The translations under genes were made by a program, and so were the position numbers. The notes under the pieces were generated by a model. It was not told the origin of the DNA, did no database searches, and saw only the letters and a program-made list of their open reading frames with translations. From the NCBI GenBank assembly GCA_033391075.1, contig JAWPMV010000001.1, positions 3,968,001 through 4,032,000 of the forward strand: 64,000 nucleotides of DNA. Direction: 5' to 3'. Shown here in pieces: positions 55,009 through 63,894 of this stretch; within the stretch, counting starts at the first letter, position 1, and every line of letters starts with the position of its first letter. Source of the stretch: Bacteroidia bacterium. Its GTDB lineage: Bacteria > Bacteroidota > Bacteroidia > J057.

Positions 55009-57453
55009 TTGCTAACTACCTCTACCTATCATTTATCCATCAGGAAATATCTCTTCCTGATAGGTATTATCCTCTACTCTCCTCTTTTGCTGTCCCAAAC
55101 GCAGGATAGTGTACAATACCAAACATTTGGTCAACAGGAATCTGCCACCGCCGAGGAATACAAGCTTAGTGGTACGGTAATCAATGCCAATACCGGTCAG
55201 GGTTTGACGGGTGTGGCAATTGCCGTTGAGGCCCTTTCTAAAGGGACTTTTTCCAAATCCACAGGCAGGTATAATCTAAAATTGCCAGCGGGGAAACACT
55301 TTATCAAAGTATCTCTCTTTGGTTATCAAAAAAGATATTTCGAGATCGAACTATATGCTGATGGGATTTTGCCTATCGTTATGGTTCCGGCTGAATTTGA
55401 AGTAGACGAAGTAGTCATAGAAGATGAAGCTGCTACTAGCCAGGTCAAAAGAGAAATTGCGGGTTTGGAAAGAATGTCCGTGTTACAAATGGAAAGAAAG
55501 GCTCGCTTATTGGGAGAAACCGATGTCCTCCGCAGCCTACAATCCGTTTCCGGGGTTAGTAGTGTAGGAGAAGGCGCTTCAGGTTTCAATGTTAGAGGAG
55601 GAAATGCTGACGAAAATTTGATCCTTCAGGATGGCGCCTTGATATATAATCCTACCCATGCTCTGGGATTTTATTCACTTTTTCATCCCGACTTACTCTC
55701 AGAGTTTCAGTTATACAAAGGAGGAGTTCCGGCAAAATTTGGCGGAAGGCTCTCTTCGGTTTTGGATGTAAAATTGAGAGAAGGAGATAAAGAAAAATTC
55801 AATGCAAAAGGTGGACTTGGAATTGCTTCTTCTCGGCTAAGTCTGGAAGGGCCTATAAGTAAAGGCAAAAGCTCTTTTCTCATAGGAGCCAGGGCCAGTT
55901 ATCTCGATTGGATTCTTCAATCTTCTGGTAATATCGATCTCAAAAAAAGCGAGGCCTTCTTTTATGATATAACTGCCAAAGTTGATGCTCAGCTGACTCC
56001 TTCCACTTCTGCAGGATTCAGTGTATTCACCAGCCATGATGACTTTCAGTTTGCCGAAGAGGTAAAACTCGATTATGAAACCTATACAGGAAGGGTTTAT
56101 CTCCGGCAACTAATCGGCAAAAAGAACAGCCTGAATCTGGATGCGAGTGTAGGCCGATATGTGAGTTCGCTTTTTGATGTACAGGGAAACACCCAGTCGG
56201 TATTTGATACAAAGATCGATTATCTCCGTTTTCGCCTCAATGACCTCATTTCCTTTAGTGAAAATCACGCTTTCACCTTTGGAATTGAAGGAGATTACAG
56301 TCAGGTCTCTCCGGGTAGCCTGAGTCCCCTGAATAATGAGTCACAGATCATCGCCAAAGAACTCCCCATCGAAAAAGGCTTAACACTGAGTGCATATGCA
56401 GAAGAGAAATTTACAGTCGGAGATTGGTTGAACGTTTCTTTGGGTATTCGATATTCTCAGTTCAGCAATTTCGGACCAGGCAATGTTTACCTTTACCAGG
56501 AAGGAGTTCCCAAATCTCCTTTTTCTGTAATTGATTCACTTTCTTTCGGGGAAGGAGAAGACATCGCTACCTATAATGCATTGGAACCCAGGATTTCTCT
56601 TAAAATTAACCCGGGAGAAGATAAAGCCATCAAGATTGGCTATCATCGCTCTTATCAGTTTATCAGTCAAATCTCCAATACAGCATCAGCTGCTCCAATT
56701 GCCATCTGGCAGTTGAGCAATTATCATATCGAACCCAATTTCGCCGACAATTATTCAATCGGGTATTTTCAGGAGTTTTTGGAAGGGAAAATAGAGAGTT
56801 CTGTTGACATCTTTTATCGGGATATACATCGCCTGATTGAGTATAAAGATTTTGCAAATTTGCTGCTCAACGAAAGTGTTGAGACCGAATTACTCGTCGG
56901 GAAAGGCAGGTCTTATGGGGTGGAATTTTACTTCAACAAAAAGCAGGGGAAACACCAATTTGAAGGAAATTACACCTATTCCAGGACACAAAGACAGGTA
57001 GAAGCAAATGCAGAGCAGGAAGGCATCAACAGCGGAAGTTGGTATCCTTCCAATTTCGACAAACCTCATATCCTGAACGCCAATTATTTCTATCAGATAA
57101 ATCCACGCAACAATATTTCTGTCAATTTCACTTACAGCACAGGAAGGCCCACAACAGCTCCCGTTAGTTCCTATCGTAATTCCAATATTTTGAATATCCC
57201 GGTTTACTCTGACAGAAATGTATTTCGCATTCCAGACTACCATAGACTGGATTTTGCCTATACCACCATTTTCAGAAGTAAACGCATAAAAAGATGGAAG
57301 AGTAGCTGGACATTTACCGTTTACAATTTGTATGGGAGAAAGAATGCCTATTCGGTATTCTTCCAACAAAGACCCTCTCAGCCTGTTACTGCTTTTAGAA
57401 TAGCCGTACTTGGAACCGTTTTCCCTGCCATCACCTATAATTTTAGTTTCTAA
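55009..57453 (+). CDS. TonB-dependent receptor with carboxypeptidase-like N-terminal domain
   Basis: Outer-membrane importer, about 814 residues. No ATG precedes the signal peptide; TTG at 55009 gives a normal signal sequence (KYLFLIGIILYSPLLLSQ), while TTG at 54946 gives a 35-residue N-region and is less likely. Then a CarboxypepD_reg-like domain (YKLSGTVINANTGQGLTGVA), a plug domain (SVSGVSSVGEGASGFNVRGG, LILQDGALIYNPTHALGFYS) and a barrel ending in NFSF. Followed after 2 bases by a DUF4249 lipoprotein, the common partner pair. Substrate unknown. Confidence 0.92.
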   Translation: MLTTSTYHLSIRKYLFLIGIILYSPLLLSQTQDSVQYQTFGQQESATAEEYKLSGTVINANTGQGLTGVAIAVEALSKGTFSKSTGRYNLKLPAGKHFIKVSLFGYQKRYFEIELYADGILPIVMVPAEFEVDEVVIEDEAATSQVKREIAGLERMSVLQMERKARLLGETDVLRSLQSVSGVSSVGEGASGFNVRGGNADENLILQDGALIYNPTHALGFYSLFHPDLLSEFQLYKGGVPAKFGGRLSSVLDVKLREGDKEKFNAKGGLGIASSRLSLEGPISKGKSSFLIGARASYLDWILQSSGNIDLKKSEAFFYDITAKVDAQLTPSTSAGFSVFTSHDDFQFAEEVKLDYETYTGRVYLRQLIGKKNSLNLDASVGRYVSSLFDVQGNTQSVFDTKIDYLRFRLNDLISFSENHAFTFGIEGDYSQVSPGSLSPLNNESQIIAKELPIEKGLTLSAYAEEKFTVGDWLNVSLGIRYSQFSNFGPGNVYLYQEGVPKSPFSVIDSLSFGEGEDIATYNALEPRISLKINPGEDKAIKIGYHRSYQFISQISNTASAAPIAIWQLSNYHIEPNFADNYSIGYFQEFLEGKIESSVDIFYRDIHRLIEYKDFANLLLNESVETELLVGKGRSYGVEFYFNKKQGKHQFEGNYTYSRTQRQVEANAEQEGINSGSWYPSNFDKPHILNANYFYQINPRNNISVNFTYSTGRPTTAPVSSYRNSNILNIPVYSDRNVFRIPDYHRLDFAYTTIFRSKRIKRWKSSWTFTVYNLYGRKNAYSVFFQQRPSQPVTAFRIAVLGTVFPAITYNFSF

Positions 57454-57455
57454 GC

Positions 57456-58523
57456 ATGAACCTCCTTTTCACTCATATAAAGAAGTTCCTTTATCTAAGT
57501 CTGGGTCTCTTAGTCTTCTCGGCATGTATAGATGAAATCCGCCTCGACATAGATGCTGATCAGGCCAAAATATCAGTAGATGGTTTTATAAGTGATAGCC
57601 TAAGGGTACATAGCATCGGGCTTTCGTACAGCTCGGTATTTGGCGTGGGAAATGATAACATTCAGGCTCCCATTTCCGGGGCGAGTGTCGGAATAAGAGA
57701 TGGGGCTGGCAATTTTTTCGCTTTTGAAGAGTCTAGCGATGAAGCAGGATTCTATGAACGCTTGATGGCAGGTGAAATTGGCCAAAGTTATCAACTGGAG
57801 ATATTGCTGGCTGATGGGAAAGAGATTCGATCTAAAGCCATCACAATGCCGGAGAAAAATGAGCTATTGGGAGTCCATTATGAGCAAATCGAAAACAGTT
57901 TCGTCAATCCTGCGGGGAACGTGAGTACAAGCCTTGATTTGGTGGTCAAAATTGATAGCAGACTGGACATAGAAAACAGGCCTTTCCTCCGCTGGCGTGT
58001 AGGGGGACAATATGAATTTCGGGAAGAATACCCTATGGTAATCAATGCACGCTGGTGTTATATCCCGGACAATCTGGATTTCAATTCTATTCAGACCCTG
58101 GATGCCCGAAACATCGAAGGCCCTTTACTTCAAAAGCAGACAGTGATTAAAACTCCCCTGGATCACCGCTTTGCCTGGCAATACTGTTTCCATATCCAAC
58201 AATTTAACCTGAGCGAAGAAGAATATACTTATTGGACAAATATTGAAGAAATTATCAATACGGGTGGCAGTCTATTTGATCCGCCTCCGGGGACGGTAAA
58301 AGGTAATTTATTCAATCCTTCAGATCCCAGTGATCAGATTTTAGGATTCTTCTCGGTAGCCTCTGTTTCCTACAAACGCTACTTCAGTAATCCTGACATC
58401 CTTAATCGATATATTGATTCCAAATGTTCATTCAGTCCCTTCCGGCCACAATTTCCAGAGTGCAGAGATTGCAGAATAATTTTTGGCAGTACACTTGAAA
58501 AACCAGAATACTGGATTCCTTAA
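57456..58523 (+). CDS. DUF4249 lipoprotein, receptor partner
   Basis: 355 residues. Lipobox signal peptide (LGLLVFSAC, Cys24), then ISVDGFISDSLRVHSIGLSYS, IQAPISGASVGIRDG and AGFYERLMAGEIGQSYQLEI, the beta-sandwich opening of DUF4249. The late Cys-containing segment (FPECRDCRIIFGS) is also typical. DUF4249 proteins accompany TonB receptors in Bacteroidota and probably sit on the cell surface as accessory binders. It starts 2 bases after the receptor stop, so it is co-translated. It overlaps the convergent membrane protein gene by four bases. Confidence 0.9.
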   Translation: MNLLFTHIKKFLYLSLGLLVFSACIDEIRLDIDADQAKISVDGFISDSLRVHSIGLSYSSVFGVGNDNIQAPISGASVGIRDGAGNFFAFEESSDEAGFYERLMAGEIGQSYQLEILLADGKEIRSKAITMPEKNELLGVHYEQIENSFVNPAGNVSTSLDLVVKIDSRLDIENRPFLRWRVGGQYEFREEYPMVINARWCYIPDNLDFNSIQTLDARNIEGPLLQKQTVIKTPLDHRFAWQYCFHIQQFNLSEEEYTYWTNIEEIINTGGSLFDPPPGTVKGNLFNPSDPSDQILGFFSVASVSYKRYFSNPDILNRYIDSKCSFSPFRPQFPECRDCRIIFGSTLEKPEYWIP

Positions 58524-60067
58524 AACTCGGCTTTACTTGACTGCCCACTTTCATACCAATAATAGGAAGAGATCCGAATTTTATCTTTAAGGCTGGCAGC
58601 ATCCGGAATTTGGGGATTTATGTAATAATAATGAGCATGGTCCCCATTGCTCGATGAAAATTTTGCAATCAATTCAAACGCTTCTTCTTCTATATACTGA
58701 TCGAGGGTATCGATCATATCTCCATAACTCTCCCATATGGGATTCCCTCCCGAAATAGCTGAACTTTCATACTTATCATACATAATGATATCCGGGCCAA
58801 AGTCTCTTAAGTAATCGCCCTGAATCACCCCATCCAACGCAATTTGATGATCATTGAGTCCCCAGCTATCCAGGCATCTCCAGCCAGAATAAAAGGGAAG
58901 CAAGCCAGCTTCAGAAAGTGCGATCGAATAGCCTTTTTCTTTATAGTCATGTAATATCCTCCCCACCTCATATCTACCATCCTGCTGTATTCCTTCTGAA
59001 GGAAAAGCAGATAAATAGTGTATTAGGGAAAAGGCAATAATCGGAACCGCAATAAGCCTGGATTTCAAAGGAAGCCATATACGAGGAGAATTTTTACCTA
59101 ATACATATGCCAGTAATAGAAGGGCCATGGGAAGCAAAGCATACTGAAAACGCATGAGATAATTCATCTCATTGGAAAGGAGGATCCAGATTCCACTAAA
59201 CGCTAGAATTGGGAAGAGGAAAAGCCAGGCCGATTTGTATTCTTTTTTATATATAAAGTTCAGGAGGAAAGCTATAATTAGTGGAAACAATAGCTTGAAA
59301 GCATTCGAAAGGGATTCAAAAAAGCTTAAAAGATAAATGCCCCCTCCTTTCTTGTAAAAGGGATTGGGAAAGAGATGACCAAAGTATACATAGTGCCAGA
59401 GAAAGTAAATGCTTCCGAATCCCAATACCCAGATAGCATAGGACTTCAATAAATGCTGACTCTTTCCTTTCCCCAAATATCCTCTAACTCCTAGCCATAA
59501 AAAGGCAGATAAAAAGACTCCCTCTGGACGGCATAGGCCTAACAAAAGGGAAGCTATTCCAAATGCATAGCTCCATGCTTTTTCCTCTGGGTTTCTAAGA
59601 TAAAGAAGGGCAGATAATGAAACCAAAGCTGTCAAAAACCCAAAAAAAGGACTAGCAAAAGCTGCTTCAATATAGGCATAGGCAGGGCCAGACAATATAA
59701 GACTCGCAGCTAAAAATGACAGCCATCTTGCGTTCCCCATCCGTCCCCATCCGATGTATATCAGAAATGAGGTAGCGAAATAGGCAAAAAGATTTAAAGA
59801 CAAGACAGCATTTTCTGTGCTTAAACCCATTTTCTGTAAGAGAGCAGCGAAGACCAGAAAAAGGAAATCAGTTCCTCCATCGATGGGAGTTTCGCCCGGA
59901 TTCCAGACAATACCGAAACCATTTGCCAGATTATCTATATACCTCATCAGGATGGCTGCATCCTCATAAGGCAAGGAATTAAAAACCCCTCGATAAGCTA
60001 AATAGTAGCCTCCCAATACCAGGAGCAGCAGCATAGCTATAAAATCTCTTATGTGAGAGGACTTCAT
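58520..60067 (-). CDS. Polytopic glycosyltransferase-like membrane protein
   Basis: 515 residues with about eleven hydrophobic helices over the first 365 residues and a soluble C-terminal domain. The first outer loop has an acidic motif (LPYEDAAILMRYIDNLANG, then WNPGETPIDGGTDF), typical of GT-C-fold transferases that use polyprenyl-phosphate sugars. The tail (ALSEAGLLPFYSGWRCLDSWGLND) resembles arabinosyl/mannosyltransferase-like proteins of Bacteroidota. Donor and acceptor are unknown. Monocistronic. Confidence 0.75.
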   Translation of the reverse strand: MKSSHIRDFIAMLLLLVLGGYYLAYRGVFNSLPYEDAAILMRYIDNLANGFGIVWNPGETPIDGGTDFLFLVFAALLQKMGLSTENAVLSLNLFAYFATSFLIYIGWGRMGNARWLSFLAASLILSGPAYAYIEAAFASPFFGFLTALVSLSALLYLRNPEEKAWSYAFGIASLLLGLCRPEGVFLSAFLWLGVRGYLGKGKSQHLLKSYAIWVLGFGSIYFLWHYVYFGHLFPNPFYKKGGGIYLLSFFESLSNAFKLLFPLIIAFLLNFIYKKEYKSAWLFLFPILAFSGIWILLSNEMNYLMRFQYALLPMALLLLAYVLGKNSPRIWLPLKSRLIAVPIIAFSLIHYLSAFPSEGIQQDGRYEVGRILHDYKEKGYSIALSEAGLLPFYSGWRCLDSWGLNDHQIALDGVIQGDYLRDFGPDIIMYDKYESSAISGGNPIWESYGDMIDTLDQYIEEEAFELIAKFSSSNGDHAHYYYINPQIPDAASLKDKIRISSYYWYESGQSSKAEF

Positions 60068-60201
60068 AGATGCAAAAAAACCAATTCTTTAGACTTTCAA
60101 CTGATTTTCATGCAGCAAAATTTAACATAAAGCTGTTTTTGATTTCCTATTTCCACTAGTTCTGCCTTTTTTTACCGATTCCCCGCGCCTTTATCTATAT
60201 T

Positions 60202-60783
60202 TTGAAGCAAGACCAAGCACTCATAGAAGCAATTATAGCCAAAGACCCACAGGCCTTTGAGTCCTTTTATGAAGTGTATAAGAGTCGTGTGTATAATACC
60301 TGCCTGAGTTATACCCATAATGAAGAAGATGCAGAGGAAATTACGCAGGATGTTTTCATAGAGGTATATAATTCAGCCTATAAGTTTCAGGGGAAATCGA
60401 GTTTGAGCACCTGGGTTTACAGAATCAGTATTAACAAAAGTCTGGATTTTCTCAGGTATAAAAAGCGAAAGAAGCGCTTTGCTCAGATTCAGCGTTTGTG
60501 GGGAGGGGAAAAAGACGAAGCTTTGGATTTGCCTGATTTTAAACATCCGGGCGTATTGACTGAGAATCAGGAAAAAGCTGCTATCTTGTTCCGGGCAATC
60601 GAGACTTTAGCGGAAAACCAGAAAACAGCATTTATTCTGAGTTTTGTAGAAGAGCTTCCCAGAAAGGAAGTCGCGGATATTATGAAGATTAAACTTAAGG
60701 CTTGTGAATCTTTGTTGCAGCGGGCCAAAGGAAATCTTCGCAAAAAACTGGAAAAATTCTATGAGGAAGAAAGGAATTCCTGA
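60202..60783 (+). CDS. ECF-type RNA polymerase sigma factor
   Basis: 193 residues from a TTG start at 60202; there is no in-frame ATG before the conserved core. Region 2 (about 20-90: YEVYKSRVYNTC, EEDAEEITQDVFIEVY and STWVYRISINKSLDFLR) and region 4 (about 135-190: AIETLAENQKTAFILSFVEELPRKEVADIM) are complete. Extracytoplasmic-function sigma factor, group not assigned. The next gene, 13 bases on, encodes a one-helix membrane protein that is the likely anti-sigma factor. Confidence 0.92.
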   Translation: MKQDQALIEAIIAKDPQAFESFYEVYKSRVYNTCLSYTHNEEDAEEITQDVFIEVYNSAYKFQGKSSLSTWVYRISINKSLDFLRYKKRKKRFAQIQRLWGGEKDEALDLPDFKHPGVLTENQEKAAILFRAIETLAENQKTAFILSFVEELPRKEVADIMKIKLKACESLLQRAKGNLRKKLEKFYEEERNS

Positions 60784-60796
60784 TGGAAAACGTCAA

Positions 60797-61141
60797 ATGG
60801 ATATGGACCCCAAAAAAGAGCAATGGTTGAATGAGGTTATGAATAGTCTCGAAGGCAAATCTGCTGCCGAGCCTAATCCTTTCTTATTCGCCAAAATCAA
60901 ACGTAAAATCGAAAGCCCCGATGCATCAGCCGATCATGTTTTTATCGGTAAAAGAGCATTGGTGATGGCTTTTGCTGCCCTGGCCTTGCTACTTTCTCTG
61001 AATATCCTGGCCATTTCTGAATTGAGTCAGCAAGAGAGCACGTCTATTGCTGAAACTACGTCTCAGGATGACTATTCCTATTCTGTTGTTTTTCAAGACA
61101 ATCTCAATATCTACGAGGATGAAACAGGATCTACTTTTTAA
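60797..61141 (+). CDS. Putative membrane anti-sigma factor
   Basis: 114 residues from the ATG at 60797. The cytoplasmic N-terminal part (about 1-50: KKEQWLNEVMNSLEGKSAAEPNP) precedes one membrane helix (about 53-75, RALVMAFAALALLLSLNILAI) and a short acidic periplasmic tail. Size and position after an ECF sigma gene indicate an anti-sigma role; no ZAS zinc motif is present, so this is inferred from context. The downstream gene starts inside its last codons. Confidence 0.7.
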   Translation: MDMDPKKEQWLNEVMNSLEGKSAAEPNPFLFAKIKRKIESPDASADHVFIGKRALVMAFAALALLLSLNILAISELSQQESTSIAETTSQDDYSYSVVFQDNLNIYEDETGSTF

Positions 61142-61634
61142 AATTCTGGTAGGGACAATGGCAGTCCTGAACCTCGTATTGTTAGGATTCATCTTTTGGC
61201 CCAATACTTCCAGGCCGGGAAAGCATAGACCTCCGGGTAAACCGGTTCCCGAGCTTGTGGCTGAAATCCTTGATTTCAGCAAAGAGCAAAAAGATCAGTA
61301 TAAAAAGATGGGACGGAAACACCATCAAGCGATTACAAAATTACGGAGACAAAAAGATGATGCCGTAGTTAATTTTCTGGAAGCAAGTACACGAGATAGC
61401 GTCGATAAAAGTCTGGACACAAAAATGGAGAAGATCCTGGAGATTGAAGAGGCGAGAATTTTGCTCACCTACCAACATCTTGAGGATATCAAAAACCTTT
61501 GCAATGACGAGCAACTAAAAAAATTCTCTAAGGTCATTAATGCAATGTTTAAAACTCCAGCCGGTGGAAGAAGACCGGGAGGCCCCAATGGACCAGGAGG
61601 CCCACCAGGACACAGAAGACCACCGGGAGATTAG
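61119..61634 (+). CDS. Spy/CpxP-like periplasmic protein with membrane anchor
   Basis: 171 residues from the ATG at 61119, overlapping the anti-sigma gene by 23 bases. An N-terminal membrane helix (about 7-27, LVGTMAVLNLVLLGFIF) is followed by a helical LTXXQ-type body (SKEQKDQYKKMGRKHHQAITKLRRQK and ILLTYQHLEDIKNLCNDEQLKKF, by position about 50-145). The C-terminal tail is Pro/Gly/Arg-rich and His-bearing. It resembles the heavy-metal sensor/chaperone family (CpxP, Spy, ZraP, CnrX). Probable stress or metal sensor for the sigma/anti-sigma pair. Confidence 0.75.
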   Translation: MKQDLLFKILVGTMAVLNLVLLGFIFWPNTSRPGKHRPPGKPVPELVAEILDFSKEQKDQYKKMGRKHHQAITKLRRQKDDAVVNFLEASTRDSVDKSLDTKMEKILEIEEARILLTYQHLEDIKNLCNDEQLKKFSKVINAMFKTPAGGRRPGGPNGPGGPPGHRRPPGD

Positions 61635-61670
61635 TAGACTTTACTCCCAGTTTTATTCAACAAACAACAT

Positions 61671-62885
61671 ATGTTAATCACTCACTTATCACGCAATTTA
61701 ATTTCGAGTTCTCTACTTCTTGCATTGGTCCTCTTCTCCTGCGAAGGAGTAGAATTGCCGGGTCCAGATCCAGAAGACCCGACCGATGATCCAAAAACCT
61801 CTGAAGAAATCATTGCCGATTATCTTTCGATTGAGCTGAATTCTCCAGAGAATTATAGTGATCCCGTCTTTCCTGCTCATTATAATGCACAGGTAAGAGG
61901 AAATGACAATACACCATTAGCCAATCCCATAACCAATGATGGAGCAACCTTAGGAAGAGTTTTGTTTTATGACAAAAGTCTCAGCCTCAATAATACCATT
62001 TCCTGTGCATCCTGCCATACACAGGAAACTGGCTTTACCGATCCAGCCCGCTTTAGTGAAGGATTTGAAGGGGGACTAACGGGTGCTCACTCCATGCGAC
62101 TCGGCAATGCAAATTACTTTACAGGAGCTCGGATGTTTTGGGACAAAAGAGCTGATGATCTGGAAGATCAGAGTACTCAGCCCATTCAAGACGGAATTGA
62201 AATGGGATTTACGGCACTCTTTGGAGGCATGGACTCCCTTTCAGAAAAAATGGCTGCCCTCCCCTATTATCCTATTTTGTTTGAAAAAGCTTTTGGTAGC
62301 GAGGAAATCAGTGAAGAGCGTATGCAAATGGCTCTTGCACAGTTTATCAGGAGCATGAAATCAGTCAATTCTAAATTTGACGAAGGATATGCAGCGGTTT
62401 ATTCGCCCACTCAGATGGGTGATAATGTGGGAGCTGATTTTCCCAATTTTACAGCAGAGGAGAATCTGGGGAAACGCCTCTTTTTTGCAGCAGGTGGACG
62501 AGGAGGAATGGGAGGAGGCAATTCTTGCAATACCTGTCATCAGGCTCCTACTTTTGCTTTAGGAAATAATTCGAGGAGCAATGGATTGGATGCAGGAGAA
62601 ACTGTGATATTCAAATCTCCTTCGCTGAAAAATATAGCAGTTGTCGGAGGATATATGCATGATGGAAGGTTTGCTAGCCTCAGAGAGGTTGTGGATCATT
62701 ATGCAGATGGAATTCAGGCAGGCCCAGCTTTGGATAATCGTTTGAGAATGCCTGGCCGAAATGGAACACCTGTTCGCCTGGATTTGACGAATAATGAGCG
62801 AGAAGCTTTGGTAGCATTTTTGGAAACCCTGACAGATCAGGTATTGTTGGAAGACGATAAATTTTCAAATCCATTTTTGAACTAA
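61671..62885 (+). CDS. Di-heme cytochrome c peroxidase (CcpA/MauG family) lipoprotein
   Basis: 404 residues. Lipobox signal peptide (ALVLFSC, Cys24), an acidic Pro-rich linker, then a two-heme domain with CASCH (112-116) and CNTCH (286-290). Family motifs are GRVLFYDKSLSLNNTISC, NANYFTGARMFWDKRADDLEDQ, SLKNIAVVGGYMHDGRFASL and VVDHYADGI. Reduces hydrogen peroxide or oxidises a protein substrate in the periplasm. It lies 36 bases after the Spy-like gene and is probably part of the same ECF-controlled unit. Confidence 0.92.
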   Translation: MLITHLSRNLISSSLLLALVLFSCEGVELPGPDPEDPTDDPKTSEEIIADYLSIELNSPENYSDPVFPAHYNAQVRGNDNTPLANPITNDGATLGRVLFYDKSLSLNNTISCASCHTQETGFTDPARFSEGFEGGLTGAHSMRLGNANYFTGARMFWDKRADDLEDQSTQPIQDGIEMGFTALFGGMDSLSEKMAALPYYPILFEKAFGSEEISEERMQMALAQFIRSMKSVNSKFDEGYAAVYSPTQMGDNVGADFPNFTAEENLGKRLFFAAGGRGGMGGGNSCNTCHQAPTFALGNNSRSNGLDAGETVIFKSPSLKNIAVVGGYMHDGRFASLREVVDHYADGIQAGPALDNRLRMPGRNGTPVRLDLTNNEREALVAFLETLTDQVLLEDDKFSNPFLN

Positions 62886-62919
62886 GATACTTCGAAAGGG
62901 CAGCATCCTTGTTGCCCTT

Positions 62920-63243
62920 TTATCTTTTATAACCCTTCCAGTAGGAGAGAATATCCTGCCATTTTTGGGACAAATCTTTCACCCCTTCTTCAGAAGGACT
63001 ACTTAGTCCATGAACGGAAAACCAAACCTCACAGATCGCGAGGTCATCCGCATATTTTTCGGAATCAGTACTGAGGAGGTTATACATGCGGTACCAATTG
63101 TTAATCTGCGTTTCCGTAACCATACGGCTGTTTGCGTAATAAATCCAATTGGGGCCTTCCTGGTAAACCAGTAGCATGATCGAGGCCAAAGTAAGAGCTC
63201 TCCACAAATAAAGTGGGGGAAATCGTAGTTTATCGAAGTACAT
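62920..63243 (-). CDS. Hypothetical short protein, N-terminus uncertain
   Basis: From the ATG at 63243 it has 107 residues: MYFDKLRFPPLYLWRALTL followed by a hydrophobic stretch and a mixed-charge C-terminus ending YWKGYKR. The reading frame stays open upstream to an ATG at 63582, but the added 113 residues are Cys-, Ser- and Gln-rich without secondary-structure pattern and cover repeat-like DNA. I do not recognise the family. It could be a real small gene, or a remnant fused to repeat sequence. Confidence 0.4.
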   Translation of the reverse strand: MYFDKLRFPPLYLWRALTLASIMLLVYQEGPNWIYYANSRMVTETQINNWYRMYNLLSTDSEKYADDLAICEVWFSVHGLSSPSEEGVKDLSQKWQDILSYWKGYKR

Positions 63244-63659
63244 AAAGTTCTGGATTGTGTATTCAAAAATACCTTTGTATACAGCATTAGCCAAAGCAGT
63301 GCAGGGACATTCATTACATGTGGAAAACTTTTTTGAATTACCGGAATCCTGATAGTTCGACAGCTGGGAAAGCTGGAAACAGGGAAAGGCCCGAAGGCCA
63401 TATTCCCCTTTCATGATTGTGCTTTGGAACCCTTCTGGAACCCTCATGCTGCAAGCCCCGTTTCCCTTCAGTAGAAAGGAAACAACGCTCGGATGACAGC
63501 TTGATTTTCCTGGGCGTTGGTCATCTCGAAGTTTGGTTGTGTGTAGGTCTGTGCGCTGAGAGATCATGTATTTTTCAGACAAATTAAATACAAGGTCCCT
63601 CGGCGCGCTGGAGCCCTAGCCCATCCAATCCTCGGGATGACAAGCTTGCTCAGGGCTTT

Positions 63660-63715
63660 GCGCGCACTCCTTTGTTTGCAAAACAAGGGAGTGTGGGCTT
63701 GAGGTGGTGGGTTTT
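63660..63715. repeat. 56-bp direct repeat, copy 1, with hairpin
   Basis: Identical to 63839-63894 in 54 of 56 bases by eye. It includes CACTCCTTTGTTT (63665-63677) and AAACAAGGGAGTG (63681-63693), a 13-bp stem with one wobble pair and a GCA loop. Confidence 0.85.
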
Positions 63716-63786
63716 GGACGCTTACGCCCTAGGCCCCTTTTCCTTGATGAAGAAAAGACTTCATATGACATTTTGTGCTCTTCTTT

Positions 63787-63806
63787 GGGCAGATTATAAT
63801 CTGCCC
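63787..63806. repeat. Perfect 20-bp palindrome
   Basis: GGGCAGATTATAATCTGCCC is its own reverse complement. It lies midway between the two 56-bp repeats; it could be a dimeric regulator site or part of a folded RNA. Confidence 0.6.
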
Positions 63807-63838
63807 CTACCATGCATGAATTATCTCTCTGTGGCCCG

Positions 63839-63894
63839 GCGCGCACTCCTTTGTTTGCAAAACAAGGGAGTGTGGGCCTGAGGCGGTGGGTTTT
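63839..63894. repeat. 56-bp direct repeat, copy 2, with hairpin
   Basis: Second copy of the 63660-63715 repeat, with start-to-start spacing of 179 bases. It retains the 13-bp hairpin and touches the stop codon of the SH3 protein gene. Confidence 0.85.

Larger units (their letters stand above)
63583..63893. other. Repeat-rich region without a gene
   Basis: Contains two 56-bp direct repeats, a 20-bp palindrome, and a nested hairpin (AGCCCT at 63612-63617 against AGGGCT at 63652-63657, with CATCC/GGATG inside). No convincing protein is encoded on either strand. It lies just beyond the stop codon of the - strand SH3 gene at 63894. Confidence 0.6.

Noticed and set aside
63003-63401. Alternative - strand frame of 132 codons
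   Set aside because: It overlaps the 62920 frame, is Phe/Cys/Arg-rich without domain pattern and ends within the better frame.
63672-63881. Frames on both strands in the repeat region
   Set aside because: They are generated by the 56-bp repeats and the palindrome and show no protein-like composition.
63583-63893. CRISPR array
   Set aside because: Only two repeats, 56 bases long, with a 123-base spacer containing a palindrome; no cas genes nearby.
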